From: Branchiostoma floridae
Lineage: Eukaryota; Chordata; Leptocardii; Amphioxiformes; Branchiostomatidae
Reading direction: 5' to 3'
Assembly: GCF_000003815.2 (NCBI RefSeq)
Contig: NC_049993.1
Location: 21,215,938 to 21,279,937 of the forward strand
Length of the DNA stretch: 64,000 bases
The notes under the pieces are model-generated. The model worked only from the letters and a program-made list of their open reading frames with translations, was not told where the DNA came from and ran no database searches. Of this stretch, positions 37,901 to 49,127 are shown piece after piece. The first letter of the stretch is position 1. Each line of letters begins with the position of its first letter. The translations under genes and the position numbers were made by a program.

Positions 37901-40900
37901 AAGTGCGGAAAAATTTTACACTCACACCCTTACCCTGTCCTTGGTGCTGAACTACATGCACACTCACACTACATCCCAGTTTTACACATTTAACGTTACT
38001 AACTTTAACCCTCTCCCTACTAAAGTGAGTTGGGCAGCAGGGAGAACATTACTGTCCATGTCTCTGGTGCTGAATGGCCTTGAAACCAAACCTATGCCTG
38101 GTAGCACCTCCTGAATTAAGTTTTTATTAAGTATACATCTGTCATGTGCATTTTACTGCTGATGTTGTATATCAACCAGAGTTTGTTGTGGTTCCCAGGT
38201 ACAAGTTTGTAGCTGAAGACTCTGGGATGGTCATCAAACTTAGCGGCTTTAATGAGAAGCTGCCTGTGAGTACAAGCTTTATAGGGCCTTCACACGGAAA
38301 TCGAATTAGCAGGAATCAAGCCGAACCAGTCGGAATGAAGTATTTGCAAAATTCGTAACACATTCGGGGCCATTCCGAGCGGGGGTTCCAAATGGACTCG
38401 ATATCCCCTTCATACGAGAAGGAATGAGCCAGAATGCCGTCAGAATGAAAATTCTTTTCTATTCCTGGGAATTCGTAGTGTATTCTAGAAATTCTTACTG
38501 CATTCGAGATGTTCTTTTGGCCACATTCGGGCAGGATTCGAAGTGGCTTGCCTTTTCGGTTCTCATTCGAATGAGATAAAAACGTTTCGAATAATATTGG
38601 AATGCCACAGAATGCGGTCAGACTACAGTTAGAATAGTAAGAATCCACTTAGAATCCATTTGGAATGCCATTCGATATTTCTACACTTCGAATGCACCTC
38701 GACAGTTTTTGACATGTCAAAAACTTTCGAGCCAGCCAAAAGAACGGGGACCAATATCTGGAACGCAGTACGAATGTTTAGAATACAGTACGAATTGCCA
38801 GGAATTGCCACGAATAGAAAAAAAATTCATTCGGACGGCATTCCGGCTCATTCGTGCTCTCGTGTGAAGGGGGCTTGACTTCAGGTCTTTCTATTCCTAA
38901 TTTTGATGTTCTTTAAGACTTAATATCCACTTCCATGCCAGCAAGATGCATGAGACTCTAAAACAATATCCAGGGACATTCAGGCAGACCAACAATTATG
39001 TATTGAAAACTGGTCATTCCTTTGGCATGTCTAAGGAAATATTCCAATCCATTTAGACACAGCAAGTTGTCTATGTATGACCTAACACCTTACATGTTCC
39101 CTCAGCTGCTGTTTGAGACCATAGTAGACTACATGGCAGACTTCAGTGTGTCTGAGGAGATGTTCCAAACCATTAAGACACAGATAAGATGTCTTATATG
39201 CAATCTAACACCTTCCATATTTCCTTAGCTGTTATTTGAGACGATAGTTGACTACATATCAGACTTCAGTGTGTCTGAGGAGATGTTCCAGGCAGTTAAG
39301 ACACAGCTAAGACGATCTTACTACAACCATGTCATCAAACCCATGCAGCTCGTCAGGTGACGCAACTTTGTTATTTTTTCCACTGCGTAATCATAGTGGG
39401 GTTGTGTGGCAGACTGCAGGGTGTTTGGCCTAGAAACCAGAGGTCATGGGCTTAAATCCTGTCATGCTACTGATCTTGTGTCCTTGGAAAAGTGCTTTAC
39501 ATGACTTACTTCACTCTGACCAGGTATAAAAACTGGTACTTCTGTTGGGGAGGTGAAAGGCAGTGGATGGAGAGAGATGGGCTCCGGCTTTCAATACCGT
39601 GCTCTTGACACAGTGGGTAAAAACCACTGCCCCTATGGCTCAAGAACTGGCTATTATGGGACTACCTTTAAGTTACCTTCAAGAGAAGTTGAAGGATAAA
39701 AGCAAAGTGTGGAAAACTACCTGACTGTCTACCTGTCTTTCCTGTTCCTTGTTCCTGCAGAAATGTGCCTTTGTCCATCCTGGACGTTAGCAATGGTGAT
39801 CTTTGTTTGTTTGTTTGTTTCTGCAGAGACGTGCGTTTGTCCATTCTGGAGGGTAACAATGGGGCTGTTTGTTTGTTTATTTGTTTGTTTATTTCTGCAG
39901 AGATGTGCGTTTGTCCATTCTGGAGAAAACCAAGTGGACGACGCTGGACAAGCGTCAGGCGATGCGCCCCCTGGAGAGGCAGGATATACTGCAGTTTGTC
40001 GGCCAGTTCAGGAGGAAGCTGTTTGTGGAAGGGCTGGTGCAGGGGAACTACACACACCAGGTGGGACTTATTATCTACATCTGATTCAGTAAACATGTAC
40101 ATCAGTAGACCCCACAAATAGCCTCATCAGGGGCTGTTGCAGGGAATTACACATGTCAGGTGGGACTTAACATCTTACTTAAGCTAATACAAAATGTACC
40201 TCCCCCTCCAAGAATACAGAGCCAGAAGTGTGTTCTTAGGGGTGGGGAAGAGGCAGAAAGTAGTAGAAAGTACAATCATTATGAAGGTATTTGATCCACG
40301 ATTGTGAAGAGTTCTGTGGTGTTACACTGTGTGTGCATATTTTATGGTGAGTCATTATTCAATTCAGAAGTATTCCCAACTGTAAGTTGTGTTTTTTTTT
40401 TTCCTTTTGTAGGAAGCTCTGAAGTTTGAGGAATATCTTGTCCGGTAAGTACCATGGATTTGCTTTTTTTAAAAGATCTAAACTTCTTGTATCCTATATT
40501 TGAATATTACCAAGTGTTACATGTAAATGCGTGTTTTCACCACAAGCATTTGGATAAAGCTGCAACTGTTACAAGTATTCCTTCCCCTTGGTAAAGTGTG
40601 CTGCATCTCTACCCCCCAGAAGCTGATTTGGTCTGTGTGTAAATGTATGTTTAATGTTTCCATGTAATATGCTATGTTTCCTCAGGCAGTTATCCTGCGT
40701 CCACTTACCCCAGTCCCTGCTGCCGGGCCTGAGGTTGATACAGTTGTACTGTGCTAAGTCAGCATGTTTAATGTTTATATGTTATGTTTAATGTTCCCGT
40801 GTATGTTTCCCAGAAAGCTGTCCTGTGCCCCTGTCCCCCCTACCCTGCTGCTGGGCTTGAGGGTGATGCAGGTTCCCCGGGGGGGTCACTTCTGCCGCTT

Positions 40901-43900
40901 CAAATCCTTCCACAGGAGCGACGCAAACTCTGTCATCACTAACTACTACCAGGTAAGACAGCAATAACTCATCACTAACTACTACCAGGTAAGACATCAA
41001 TGACTCAGTTGCTAATCACTACATCACTAACTACTACCAGGTAACTAATCAATAACTCATCACTAACTACTACCAGGTAAGACATCAATAACTCATCACT
41101 AACTACTACCAGGTACCTCATCAATAACTCAGTAACTCATCACTAACTACTACCAGGTAAGACATCAATAACTCATCACTAACTACTATCAGGTAACTCA
41201 GCAATAACTCAGTAACTCATCACTAACTACTATCAGGTAAGACAATAGTTTAAAATTTCATCTGAATGACTTGGTAGAAATCATTCAGAACCAATGAGAG
41301 TTGAACTGTGATTTCCTACACAAAAATTTTGGAGTGTTCAACTCCAACCTTTGTAAAGGAATGAGCAATCCACAGTTTCTGTGACGTCGTGTAATGCAGA
41401 TAGAACACGTGACTTGGTAAGCAGTGGATCATATGTTGCAGAATAAGTTGCAGTTGCCATAAACTTTCTGACCCCTGCCCTGCCATTATTTGTCATGTTG
41501 CTGCTCTGTTGTATTGTTCCCCAGTCCGGACCAGGAGACATCTGCAGACTGATGCTGATGGAACTGATGGTGGTGAGTGGGACTGCTGTATCTGCATCTG
41601 TCTTGTAACTTTGGGCAACGCTGATAGTTAGATATGAAGGGGCAGATATCTATATACTGTGTTTCTTCAATGCTGATGTGTTGTGCTGAAGAGTGATTAA
41701 CGCAAGTTCACCTTTATTCGCAGGGTAACCTATATCCGTTCTTTTGAAGAACAAGGTATTCAGGAATGTCAAGGCAACGAACAGTGGTTTCAAACTACAA
41801 TATTTTGAAAATAGTACAATTTGAAACCGCTGTCTGTCGACTTGATATCACTAGATACCCTTTTAATCATGATCAACACAATGGATAAAGGTCACCCTGT
41901 GAATAAAGGTGAACTAATGTTATATTGGTTGACCAGTATTTTTGTACAGTAACAAACTTGTCCTTTCTCACCACATGTGTTGTGCTTATGCATTTTTTTT
42001 ACCTTTGAATATTTTTATAGATGCTGATGGAGGAACCCTGTTTTGACTACCTCAGAACTCAGGAACAGCTGGGGTAAGGTTACTTTCACTTTGCATGCTT
42101 TTACATGTGTGTGGCACAGTCAGTTAGAGGTTTGTTGTTTAAGTAGCATTGAAGATCTTTTGTCAGAATTTTTATCAATAGCATGAAAGGATCTATATTC
42201 TATAAACATCTTGAGATTGGGATAAGAACTTTTACACACACTTTGGATGCTTTACTGTAAGTCATTAGCTAACATACTCAAAGATGAGAAAGACGAACAT
42301 GTAATTAGGCTATTGCATTTTATTCTATACCTCTACTTTGAAATTTACTTAAGAATGTTGCCATGTATTGTGCTGTATACAATTGTTATGCAATAAAGTT
42401 CTTCATGTGAACTCCAGCCCTCTTCCACATGCCTATGAAATACAAGTTGTGTTCCCATTGACCTTACTGCACCCCCCTCCCCACCAGCTATGCAGTTTTC
42501 CCCACATGTCGGGACACGGCAGGAATCCTGGGATTCTCTGTCACAGTCCAGACTCAGGCTACCAACTTCAGGTGAGACTAAAAATATAACTTCTACCATA
42601 TGATATTTATAACGTAAGATAACTTCTATCAAAGTTTATACACAGTCCAGACTAGGCTACTAACTTCAGGTAAGGCTTTTATACACTACAGTCATGTAAC
42701 ATATCAGAGGCGGCGGCAGGAAATTTCGTCTGGGGGGGCGAACTTTTACTGACAGAATTTTGCGGCACACGCTTACGTAGCGCCGAAGGCGCTACCCGTC
42801 GCGCCGGAGGCGCGACCACCCTAGGGGCGTCCGGGGGCATGCTCCCCCGGGAAAATTTGAAATCTAGACCCTCTAAAACAGCATTTCCTGCATTTTGACG
42901 GGTAAATTTTGCTGCCAGACTAAGCTAAGTTTCATGGCAATTCTGTTAGAAAGACACATGGTTTTAGCGAGGGCAATGCCCCCAAAATATTTTCACGATT
43001 TCGAGTGCCGAAGGTGCGAGCTGTCGCAAGGTTGGTCTTGGGAAATTTCGAAATCTGCACCCTCTGAAACGAAATTTTCTGTATTTTGAGGGACAAATTT
43101 TGCTTGCAGACTATGCTAAATCTTATGCCATTTTTGTCAAAGAAAAAGATGTTTGAGGGCGATGACCTAAGCTACCACGCACAAATTTTCACCAAGCCGT
43201 TGTGAGCGCCCGAGGCGCAAGTCATCGCTAGGGAGGTCCGGAGAAAATTTTTAAAATCTTGACCGTCTGAAACGTCATTTCCGAACTGCATTTCAGTGGC
43301 ACATTCTGCTTGTAAACTAAGCTAAGTACGATAGTACAATTTCTATTGGTTTAAAAGATTTTTCAGAGCAACGCTCCCGCAACATATTGTCCTGCGCCGA
43401 AGACGCAGCCGTCACAAGGGAGGTCTTGCGAAATTTTGAAATCGGGACTCTCTGAAACGCCATTTCTTGCATTTTCAGGGGTAAATTTTGCTGTTAGACT
43501 AGCTTGATTTTATGAAATTTCCATCATCAAAAAAATACACAAGGTTTCAGTTTGATTTTGTGGGGGGGCGACGCCCCCCCAACATATTTTCCGGGGGGGG
43601 CAGCCGCCCCCCCTGCCCCCCCGGTGCCGCCGCCACTGCATATTTATAACATTAAATGTCTTCTAGAAATGCTTATTAACAGTCCAGACTCAGGCTACTA
43701 ACTTCAGGTGAGGCGTACTGCCATCATGCATATTCTTTTTAAGGTATTCATAACATAAAATCACTTATTACTTATTATAAGTTTATCAAGTGCAGACTTT
43801 TTAGACAGTTCATTAACTTGAAGGCAAAGCGAACTACAGGTGAGGATGTAATAACTACAGTCATGTAAAAATGTTAAAACTTAATCAAGTCTAGAAGTGT

Positions 43901-44340
43901 TTGTTAACAGCCCAGACTCGTATAACAAATTTCATGAGGTTTTCAAATAAACTGTGTTCCAACACAGAAATAATCTAGCCTCATTGAATGTTATAATCAT
44001 CTGCACTTCATTGAATCACAACACAAGAATGATCTAGACTGGCTGCAAAGAAATGTGTAGAAAGCTCACATCTTTCTCCTAGTCACAACAGTCAGGAATG
44101 AAACATTTCGTGCAAAAAAGGGGCACTTAAATATTCTAGACTTCCTAGCTGTATGAAATATTACATGTTGTTGGTTCTAACATCCTTTCACTAGTAACAA
44201 TAGACGCTTGACACAACCTCTCAATGCTAAGTCTTATTTATTTTTACAGTGTGACAGAGGCCAATGCCAAGATGGAGAAATTTCTTGAGGAGTTTGAAAA
44301 AATCTTAAAGAACATGACAGAAGAGAACTTTGCTGCACAG
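28914..44340 (+). CDS. NRDC: Nardilysin, main block of 29 exons (M16 peptidase body)
   Basis: Exons: 28914-29014, 29293-29345, 29780-29853, 30035-30130, 30552-30674, 30950-31007, 31195-31228, 31400-31439, 31839-31908, 32086-32163, 32588-32708, 34173-34286, 34616-34720, 35360-35483, 35645-35677, 35885-35935, 36078-36121, 36379-36454, 36637-36688, 37069-37152, 38199-38265, 39229-39356, 39901-40060, 40413-40444, 40814-40952, 41525-41572, 42021-42073, 42488-42571, 44250-44340. Every phase is consistent with the two upstream exons, giving about 840 residues in all. Recognisable nardilysin segments: KKHGGSDNASTDCERTVFQF, REVKAVDSE (the glutamate that completes the zinc site), YSAHYMTLAVQSAE, VKPLHYLGWLLGHEGKGS, GFEQNSTNSVFNV, TDPIDYVENVCENMQMYP, KLFVEGLVQGN, EEPCFDYLRTQEQLGYAVFP. 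The last exon ends in phase 0 at ENFAAQ. The usual ~200 C-terminal residues are not adjacent. Confidence 0.95.
29346..29779 (+). repeat. Internally duplicated nardilysin intron with abutting decoy acceptor/donor
   Basis: The intron is made of two to three related copies. At about 29496-29520 the real acceptor context GTGTTTCCCCAG is followed at once by ATGAGCAGAACTGTT, which matches the donor side GTGAGCAAAACTGTT at 29346. The two splice sites are therefore joined with no exon between them. Confidence 0.7.
30708..30752 (+). repeat. Partial copy of nardilysin exon 30552-30674
   Basis: Sequence with the core GGTTCTACTCC followed by a CTCACTAC-like end repeats about 40 bases of the exon just upstream (FRRRFYSAHY-coding part). 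No splice sites of its own. Confidence 0.65.
33084..33123 (+). repeat. Displaced copy of the exon 37069-37152 donor edge
   Basis: GGTGCTGATGTCACACAACT followed by GGTGCAAGT resembles the donor edge of the downstream exon (DADVAQLV, donor at 37153), yet lies in a different intron. It is followed by the same CACT-rich 'ggtgctgaatgacattcaca' minisatellite that fills 37200-38110, so the satellite seems to have carried the exon fragment with it. Confidence 0.55.
33185..33480. repeat. Minisatellite, GGTGCTGAATGACATTCACA type
   Basis: Several degenerate copies of a ~55-90 bp unit containing CCTGTCCCTGGTGCTGAATG and runs of CACTCACA. Same family as the array at 37200-38110. Confidence 0.7.
33540..34172 (+). 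repeat. Tandem array of decoy acceptors and 5' ends of nardilysin exon 34173-34286
   Basis: At about 33545, 33683, 33845, 33967 and 34081 the intron repeats ACAGGTGATCACC followed by a CAGTACATCTCCATGCT-like block, which is the acceptor plus the first ~45 bases of the real exon (VVFQYISMLQRL). Copies are linked by TGTTGTACTTGTGTTGTAC and TACATG runs. Several keep AG acceptors and an open frame. Confidence 0.88.
34782..34950 (+). repeat. Two decoy copies of the donor edge of exon 34616-34720
   Basis: 34782-34847 repeats the end of the exon (YPPQHYLTGDILMFEYDEQ-coding) with a good GGTAAGTA donor. 34907-34950 is a more decayed copy. Confidence 0.8.
35087..35266. other. Assembly gap (180 N)
   Basis: Run of N in a nardilysin intron; flanking exons remain in phase. 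Confidence 0.99.
37200..38110. repeat. Minisatellite with three decoy donor edges of exon 37069-37152
   Basis: Degenerate tandem copies of a unit with CTACCCTGTCCCTGGTGCTG and ACACTCACAC. At about 37255, 37372 and 37485 the units include copies of the exon edge (GCTTATGATACTGATGTGGC, CAACTGGTGTAAGT). Confidence 0.8.
38284..38874. mobile_element. MITE-like foldback element, GGGCCTTCACACG ends
   Basis: Left end GGGCCTTCACACGGAAATCG, right end reads GCCCCCTTCACACGAGAGCA on the reverse strand. The interior is largely self-complementary (repeated GGAATG/CATTCC and ATTCG). No coding capacity. The ends recall PIF/Harbinger-type MITEs; the target duplication is not clear. Confidence 0.7.
39015..39228 (+). 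repeat. Upstream copies of nardilysin exon 39229-39356
   Basis: 39104-39180 is a copy of the exon with its own acceptor (CCCTCAG) and the frame LLFETIVDYMADFSVSEEMF, but it loses the last third and has no donor. A still older copy is seen at about 39025-39065. This might allow a rare alternative acceptor; it is more likely a decoy. Confidence 0.78.
39400..39665 (+). repeat. SINE-like dispersed repeat
   Basis: Contains a tRNA-like head (AGAGGTCATGGGCTTAAATC, B-box-like) followed by TGTGTCCTTGGAAAAGTGCT and TTACTTCACTCTGACCAGGT, a wording typical of SINEs in marine invertebrate deuterostomes. Lies in a nardilysin intron. Confidence 0.6.
39745..39900 (+). repeat. Two decoy acceptor edges of nardilysin exon 39901-40060
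   Basis: At about 39751 and 39821 the sequence CTGCAGAGACGTGCGTTTGT (or a close variant) repeats the acceptor and first ~30 bases of the real exon (RDVRLSILE), each followed by a TTTG microsatellite. The downstream donor edge also has a copy at 40130-40170. Confidence 0.85.
40683..40750 (+). repeat. Decayed copy of acceptor edge of exon 40814-40952
   Basis: Resembles the first ~60 bases of the exon (KLSCAPVPPTLLLGLRV) with its CAG acceptor (TTTCCTCAG at about 40677-40685), but with substitutions that remove the frame. Confidence 0.65.
40966..41240 (+). repeat. Array of seven decoy donors of nardilysin exon 40814-40952
   Basis: Seven tandem copies of a 36-44 bp unit carrying AACTACTACCAGGTAAGACA or a close variant, the exact end of the exon (ITNYYQ) plus its donor. 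Most keep a consensus GTAAGA 5' splice site. The array starts at the real edge and extends into the intron. Confidence 0.93.
42635..42690 (+). repeat. Decoy donor edge of exon 42488-42571
   Basis: Repeats CACAGTCCAGACTAGGCTAC and ACTTCAGGTAAGG, the end of the exon (TVQTQATNFS) plus donor. Another copy lies at 43678-43715, after the inserted MITE, and weaker ones near 43795-43860 and 43910-43955. Confidence 0.78.
42705..43638. mobile_element. Non-autonomous DNA element with GGCGGCGGC termini, 934 bp
   Basis: Left end CAGAGGCGGCGGCAGG, right end reads CAGTGGCGGCGGCACC on the reverse strand. Flanked on both sides by CATAT (42700-42704 and 43639-43643), a 5-bp target duplication. The interior has about four diverged ~150-bp tandem units (CTCTGAAACG followed by TTTTGCTTGCAGACTA) and very G-rich ends. 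No transposase. Confidence 0.85.
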
Positions 44341-45764
44341 GTGAGCCTAAAATCTCATATGTTTTACCAGATTAGAAATTTAGATAACTCTAATGAGTTG
44401 TTTAGTTTCTGTATGGCGGCTGGGCTAAGATAGTGATATTATGATTTTTAAACTTCTGTACGTATTCAGTCAATTTGCTTGTAAAAGTCAGCACGGGGAG
44501 GGTTCAAACACACACTTTGTTTCAGCACAACATTTAAATCCAAGCCTTTTCATGAAGCTGTGTGCACCTCAGCTAGGGGGTTAAGTCTGCTATCTCTGAT
44601 GGTCAAAACTTGGCTCTATTTCATCCCAGAGAGATTAGATTCAATTGTTTTTAACAATGGGTGAGTTTTGTCTTGGGGAAAAACCTGCCTTGCCATAGCC
44701 AGGGCTTCCTGGTAGAGACTGATTGCCTTACTGTAATCACCCAGCTTTTTCCAGGCCATCCCCAGCACAGCACGAAATCTGGTATTTAAGCAAGCTTAAA
44801 CTCAACGTAAACGCGACGTTTCTGCACCCTTTCCGCAACTTAACGACATCTATCCGTGAACGTAAAGGTTCCCTTTAATGTTACCTTTACGTTGGCACTT
44901 AAAAGTGCGTTTCGGCACTCCTTCACGTGCCTTTCCGCAACTATTAGACGCTTAAAGGCGTCGTTAATGACAGTTTTTCGTAACCTATACGGGCGGAAAG
45001 CACGCGTTTATTAAGACCTTTCTGCACCCTTTCCGCAACTTAACGACATCTTTCCGTGAACGTAAAGATTCCCTTTAATGCACTTTTATGTACGTTTCAG
45101 CAGTCCTTCACGTGCCTTTCCGCAACTATTAGACGCTTAAAGGCGTCGTTAATGACAGTTTTTCGTAACCTATACGGGCGGAAAGCACGCGTTTCTTAAG
45201 ACCTTTCCGTGATCTTTTGACCACATTTACAGTCGATTTCCGTCACGATTTTCCCACGTTTATGTGTCGTTTACACACCCTGAAGGGCACGTGAAGAAGT
45301 GCAGAAACGTACTTATCCGAACCCTTTCCGTGATCTTTCCTTGGACTATAGTTGTCATTTATTTCTAGTAAAGGCGGCGTAAGTTTAAACCTTTCCGCAT
45401 CTTTAGGTAGGCTTTATGTGTTTTGTGTGGCTTAAATTGGAACTTTTGCATCGGGTATGCGTGTCTTATTTGGTGTGAATCATACCTACACCGGTATCTA
45501 TGGCTTCGCCGTCTAAACTATCTTGTGATTCTAATTGTGGACTTGGATTGGTCGACCGAGGGAACAATCGGTGTACAATATCCATGCACGAATCACAATT
45601 TGGAGTCCAGTGTCGGGCGATACGCCAGGAAAGACGTCATTTCAAGCAACATAGTTCCATCTGGCCATCACATTAGGAAAAATCCGCTGAGATTCCCGAA
45701 GACGGGTACTGTTTTGTGATGAACAGGCCGTGCTCTCCATGTCTCCGCCAGCTTATGCTGGTCA

Positions 45765-46078
45765 AGACGACACAGTCTTGAATTCACCCTGAGTTGTGCC
45801 CCGTTGAAGACTCTCCAACATACGTACTCCGTTTCCGGCAAGCCGTGAGTGTCCTATGGTTATGTCCGTTCCGTCCTGTAGTTCCGTTGGAATCCATTTG
45901 CGGCCAAGCCACGCCGATAATCCGTGTGTTGAAACGGGTCCAAGGCTCCTTCTTGACTTGTCCCGATACAGACGCCCTGCAAACTGGTTTCTTCTATAAA
46001 TTATGGCATATCCGTCAGGTTTACAAAAACCACCTTTGTCTGTCATTGGATAACGCCCTATCACATGACTGGCCTCTT
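45765..46078 (-). other. Unassigned open frame at the gap edge inside the CACAG element
   Basis: An open minus-strand frame of about 104 codons runs out of the gap (EASHVIGRYPMTDKGGF, RLYRDKSRRSLGPVSTHGLS, TDITIGHSRLAGNGVRM) to a stop near 45762. I do not recognise it. A plus-strand frame is open over the same bases, so coding is unproven. It could be the end of a transposon-borne protein. Confidence 0.25.
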
Positions 46079-46930
46079 NNNNNNNNNNNNNNNNNNNNNN
46101 NNNNNNNNNNNNNNNNNNNNNNNNNNNNNNNNNNNNNNNNNNNNNNNNNNNNNNNNNNNNNNNNNNNNNNNNNNNNNNNNNNNNNNNNNNNNNNNNNNNN
46201 NNNNNNNNNNNNNNNNNNNNNNNNNNNNNNNNNNNNNNNNNNNNNNNNNNNNNNNNNNNNNNNNNNNNNNNNNNNNNNNNNNNNNNNNNNNNNNNNNNNN
46301 NNNNNNNNNNNNNNNNNNNNNNNNNNNNNNNNNNNNNNNNNNNNNNNNNNNNNNNNNNNNNNNNNNNNNNNNNNNNNNNNNNNNNNNNNNNNNNNNNNNN
46401 NNNNNNNNNNNNNNNNNNNNNNNNNNNNNNNNNNNNNNNNNNNNNNNNNNNNNNNNNNNNNNNNNNNNNNNNNNNNNNNNNNNNNNNNNNNNNNNNNNNN
46501 NNNNNNNNNNNNNNNNNNNNNNNNNNNNNNNNNNNNNNNNNNNNNNNNNNNNNNNNNNNNNNNNNNNNNNNNNNNNNNNNNNNNNNNNNNNNNNNNNNNN
46601 NNNNNNNNNNNNNNNNNNNNNNNNNNNNNNNNNNNNNNNNNNNNNNNNNNNNNNNNNNNNNNNNNNNNNNNNNNNNNNNNNNNNNNNNNNNNNNNNNNNN
46701 NNNNNNNNNNNNNNNNNNNNNNNNNNNNNNNNNNNNNNNNNNNNNNNNNNNNNNNNNNNNNNNNNNNNNNNNNNNNNNNNNNNNNNNNNNNNNNNNNNNN
46801 NNNNNNNNNNNNNNNNNNNNNNNNNNNNNNNNNNNNNNNNNNNNNNNNNNNNNNNNNNNNNNNNNNNNNNNNNNNNNNNNNNNNNNNNNNNNNNNNNNNN
46901 NNNNNNNNNNNNNNNNNNNNNNNNNNNNNN
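46079..46930. other. Assembly gap (852 N)
   Basis: Run of N inside the CACAG element. Confidence 0.99.
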
Positions 46931-48400
46931 TAAGAATAATAATTAACGCTACCTTTCCGACATCTTTTTTGCACCTATACATTCCACAAATTGTATCTGT
47001 TATATGTAAGTTTTAACCAAGAGTAAATGTTGCTTATCTTGGTTGAACTTAACACGTTAACACAGCAGGGGCTTTTCAGGCGAGGCCGCTGCGTTAGTGA
47101 GGGCGCATGTGGTATATTGAGCGGAAAATAATGCCTCTTCTTCAAATAATGATTAGCGCTACCTTTCCGACATCTTTTTTCCACCTATACATAAAAGGGG
47201 GGAGGTTTGCTTAAACCTCCCCTCCCCCCTTTTATGTAAAGTCGGCTCAAATGGAACGGAAAGACATCGAAAAGATTGTATCTTTTATATGTAGCTTTCA
47301 CACAGGACGAGATTTGCTTTTCTTTGTTAAACTTAACACGCTAACACAGCAAGAGCTATTCATTTGAAGCTGCTGCTTTAGTGGACGGCGCATGTACTAT
47401 ATTGAGCGGAAAATACTCTTAATTTGGTATAAGCAAGGCCTCTTCTTCAAATAATGATTAACGCTACCTTTCCGACACCTTTTTCCACCTATACATAAAA
47501 GGGGGGAGGTTTGCTTAAACCCCCCCCCCCCTTTTATGTAAAGTCAGCTCAAATGTAACGGAAAGATATCGAAAGATTGTATCTTTTATATGTAGCTTTC
47601 ACACAAGACGAGATTTGCTTTTCTTTGTTAAACTTAACACGCTAACACAGCAAGAGCTATTCATTTGAAGCTGCTGCTTTAGTGGACGGCGCATGTACTA
47701 TATTGAGCGGAAAATACTCTTAATTTGGTATAAGCAAGGCCTCTTCTTCAAATAATGATTAACGCTACCTTTCCGACACCTTTTTCCACCTATACATAAA
47801 AGGGGGGAGGTTTGCTTAAACCCCCCCCCCCTTTTATGTAAAGTCAGCTCAAATGTAACGGAAAGATATCGAAAGATTGTATCTTTTATATGTAGCTTTC
47901 ACACAAGACGAGATTTGCTTTTCTTTGTTAAACTTAACACGCTAACACAGCAAGAGCTATTCATTTGAAGCCGCTGCTTTATTGAACGGCGCATGTGGTA
48001 TATTGAGCGGAAAATACTCTTAATTTGGTAAAAGTAATGCCTCTTCTTCAAGTAATGATTAACGCTACCTTTCCGACATCTTTTTTCCACCTATACATAA
48101 AAGGGGGGAGGTTTGCTTAGACCTCCCCCCTTTTATGTAAAGTCAGCTCAAATGTAACGGAAAGATATCGGAAAGATTGTATCTGTTATATGTAGCTTTC
48201 ACACAGGAGGATTTTCTTTTCTTGGTTAAACTTAACACGCAAACACAGCAGGAGCTATTCATTTGAAGCCGCTGCTTTATTGAACGGCGCATGTGGTATA
48301 TTGAGCGGAAAATACTCTTAATTTGGTAAAAGCAATGCCTCTTCTTAAAAATTAACGCTACCATTCGGACATCTTTTTTTGCACCTATACATAAAAGGGG
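46931..48400. repeat. ~302-bp tandem array with a strong hairpin in each unit
   Basis: Five hairpins start near 47190, 47493, 47795, 48095 and 48390. Each is built of ACATAAAAGGGGGGAGG, a short loop, and CCTCCCCCCTTTTATGT, with the last one degraded. Between them the unit includes TATATTGAGCGGAAAATA and CTACCTTTCCGACA. It lies in the right third of the CACAG element. Confidence 0.9.
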
Positions 48401-48982
48401 GAGGTCTCCATAGACCTATACTAATAAGAGTATGTAAATGAGATCAATTGTAACGGAAGGGCAATGAAAAGATATCATCTCCTATTGGTAATTTCCACCT
48501 TAGAGAACCACGAAAATAAAAAAAAGGCGAAAGTCAACTGATTGTATGTGAACGTATGGTCGGTTCAAAGCCTGTAGATGTTTTCTGTACATAAGCAATA
48601 CCCGTTTCATATACGGCACATATAAGGATGCTTAAAGGTTATGTAAAGATATTACATGTATTTAATCTGCCTTAACGAATACGGAAAGGTTACGGAAATG
48701 TAAAACCATGGTTTCCGTGGTCTTTACGATACCGTAAACTCTGCGGAAATATTTTCCCACCTTTAGGCTACATTTAAGTATCTCGGAAAGTATGCTTAAA
48801 TATTCGTTTTCGTGCTGTGCAGGTTGTTGAGTGAGGAGGCAATATCAGCATGTGCTGTAGTCTGGCCATAGATACTCCTGCACATCTGCAGTGCCTGTTC
48901 ATGGTAGCTGATGGCTCTCCTGAAATCACCCAGGTAACACCAGGCTGTCCCCAGGTTGTTGAGTGACGTGGCAATGTCAGGA

Positions 48983-49127
48983 NNNNNNNNNNNNNNNNNN
49001 NNNNNNNNNNNNNNNNNNNNNNNNNNNNNNNNNNNNNNNNNNNNNNNNNNNNNNNNNNNNNNNNNNNNNNNNNNNNNNNNNNNNNNNNNNNNNNNNNNNN
49101 NNNNNNNNNNNNNNNNNNNNNNNNNNN
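48983..49127. other. Assembly gap (145 N)
   Basis: Run of N inside the TPR exon. Confidence 0.99.

Larger units (their letters stand above)
44766..48819. mobile_element. 4.05-kb TIR element (CACAG ends, 3-bp target duplication) inside the TPR gene
   Basis: Left end CACAGCACGAAATCTGG then TATTTAAGC; right end on the reverse strand CACAGCACGAAAACG then AATATTTAAGC. Flanked by CAG at 44763-44765 and 48820-48822. CACAG ends and a 3-bp duplication recall the EnSpm/CACTA group, but no transposase is recognised; 852 bases inside are unknown (46079-46930). Near the left end there are two ~180-bp direct repeats (about 44820-45010 and 45020-45200) rich in CCTTTCCGCAACT; the right third is a 300-bp tandem array. 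Confidence 0.85.

Noticed and set aside
39015-39180. An extra nardilysin exon giving LLFETIVDYMADFSVSEEMF
   Set aside because: It duplicates the exon at 39229 and has no donor; including it would repeat the same structural segment.
45794-46078. Plus-strand frame into the gap (MCPVEDSPTYVLRFRQAV)
   Set aside because: The opposite strand is also open over the same bases and neither matches a known family.
46931-48400. CRISPR-like array because of evenly spaced hairpins
   Set aside because: Units of about 302 bp are homologous over their full length, with no unique spacers; eukaryotic transposon context.
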